Below, one piece after another: positions 63,493 to 64,000 of a stretch of 64,000 nt of DNA. Origin of the DNA: Liquorilactobacillus aquaticus DSM 21051 (GTDB lineage Bacteria > Bacillota > Bacilli > Lactobacillales > Lactobacillaceae); the NCBI RefSeq assembly GCF_001436755.1, contig NZ_AYZD01000017.1, forward strand, positions 75,062 through 139,061, written 5' to 3'. The number at the start of each line of letters is the position of its first letter. The stretch's first letter is position 1. The notes under the pieces are model-generated. The model made no database searches. It was not told where the DNA came from and saw nothing but the letters and a program-made list of their open reading frames with translations. Both the position numbers and the translations under genes were made by a program.

Positions 63493-63521
63493 ATCTTAGA
63501 CTGTAAATTTCATCTTGTCAA
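63493..63521 (-). promoter_or_regulatory. Promoter of the T-box leader
   Basis: On the minus strand: consensus TTGACA (63516-63521), 17-bp spacer, TAAGAT (63493-63498). The leader would begin about 63485. Confidence 0.8.
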
Positions 63522-63665
63522 GCCTTTTTGCAGTATTTATATTTTTTGTTGGAACAGAAGTTGAAGTGCTCAGAAAAATTTAAGTTTAAGTCGGTTATTG
63601 TTTGTTACTCGTAGCTAAAATGTTGTACGCTTACGATGAAAATCGATTTTGAGAGGGGCTTAATC

Positions 63666-64000
63666 ATGAGAAAGTGTGCGATAGCCATACTCGCCGCAAG
63701 CAGTCTGCTGATTACTGGCTGTGCCTCACAGACAAAGAAGAGGAATACTAAAAACAGTACCAAAACGGAGCTGGAAAACAAGTCTGATAAGCAACGAAGT
63801 TCTCAGAAGAGGGCTTCTACTACTAAGTCTGGGAAAGATTTTTCAGAACAGACAGCGAGAATAGCTGTCTTCAACCGTAAATTGCGTAATGTACTGCGGG
63901 GTGGGATGTTGCCCACTACTGACGGTTTGAACAATGGAAGCAACAGATTGAATATACGTTATACCGGAGATGTAAATAATTACGCAATTTTTTATAGTGT
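63666..64000 (+). CDS. Lipoprotein, N-terminal part (runs off the window)
   Basis: The ATG at 63666 has GAGGGG about 8 nt upstream and is open to the window end (111 residues visible). The signal is IAILAASSLLITGC with lipobox ITGC, so the mature protein is anchored to the outer face of the membrane. A charged Lys/Ser/Thr-rich linker of about 45 residues follows, then a folded part beginning FSEQTARIAVFNRKLRN. Its layout (short lipoprotein signal, basic linker) is like the frameshifted lipoprotein at 47294, but I cannot show homology. Function unknown. Confidence 0.75.
   Translation, partial: MRKCAIAILAASSLLITGCASQTKKRNTKNSTKTELENKSDKQRSSQKRASTTKSGKDFSEQTARIAVFNRKLRNVLRGGMLPTTDGLNNGSNRLNIRYTGDVNNYAIFYS

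Noticed and set aside
1-64000. CRISPR array, tRNA or rRNA gene, prophage
   Set aside because: No regularly spaced direct repeats, no tRNA-like cloverleaf sequence or rRNA blocks, and no phage structural genes were seen on reading.

Overview
The window reads as chromosome of a low-GC Gram-positive lactic acid bacterium of the Lactobacillaceae. Evidence: AT-rich DNA, strong GGAGG-type ribosome binding sites, a T-box leader, an FMN riboswitch, nucleoside 2-deoxyribosyltransferase plus deoxynucleoside kinase, a malic-enzyme locus of the L. casei type, and many GPH/GH13, PAAT and CPBP genes. The adjacent EAL and GGDEF genes hint at one of the lactobacilli that keep c-di-GMP signalling (for example Liquorilactobacillus). 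The genus is inference. I saw no rRNA, tRNA, CRISPR array or prophage.

Layout. 1-2000: decayed IS3-type transposase end, a CPBP membrane protease and a structured intergenic stretch. 2000-10600: SDR oxidoreductase with AraC regulator, carotenoid-type membrane protein divergent from a TetR regulator, ClC transporter, a small unknown gene, an S51 peptidase and a threonine/serine exporter. 10650-18260: malate module maeR-maeK facing maeP-maeE-ppdK, predicted to import malate, make pyruvate and recharge it to PEP. 18340-22040: FMN riboswitch and ribD-ribE-ribBA-ribH. 22350-28070: MacB-type ABC protein, EAL and GGDEF proteins, DUF915 hydrolase. 28550-33690: PucR regulator, class III aminotransferase and a polar amino acid ABC importer. 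33940-38800: alpha-glucosidase, GPH symporter, small unknown protein and LacI repressor, with a readable cre/promoter/operator. 39000-41870: wrecked AzgA purine permease and intact adenine deaminase.

42355-46880 is the most unusual part. A three-gene operon encodes (i) an FMN-reductase domain fused to a fumarate-reductase-like flavoprotein with a C-terminal flavinylation domain, (ii) a second FMN-reductase domain fused to a PAS_10-like domain and ending in a naked flavinylation motif, and (iii) the flavin transferase ApbE. None has a signal peptide. It looks like a cytosolic, covalently flavinylated NAD(P)H-driven reductase of unknown acceptor; the nearest parallel I recall is the hydroxycinnamate reductase locus of L. 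plantarum. The riboflavin operon upstream could supply the flavin.

47290-64000: frameshifted lipoprotein, PQQ-type sugar dehydrogenase homologue, a chimeric PTS-IIB/RpiR remnant, APC permease divergent from ornithine-type decarboxylase, deoxynucleoside salvage pair, second CPBP protease, universal stress protein, GlnP-type transporter, EEP-family protein, UppP, and an FAH-family hydratase behind an isoleucine-type T-box and a small leader ORF. A lipoprotein gene runs off the right edge.
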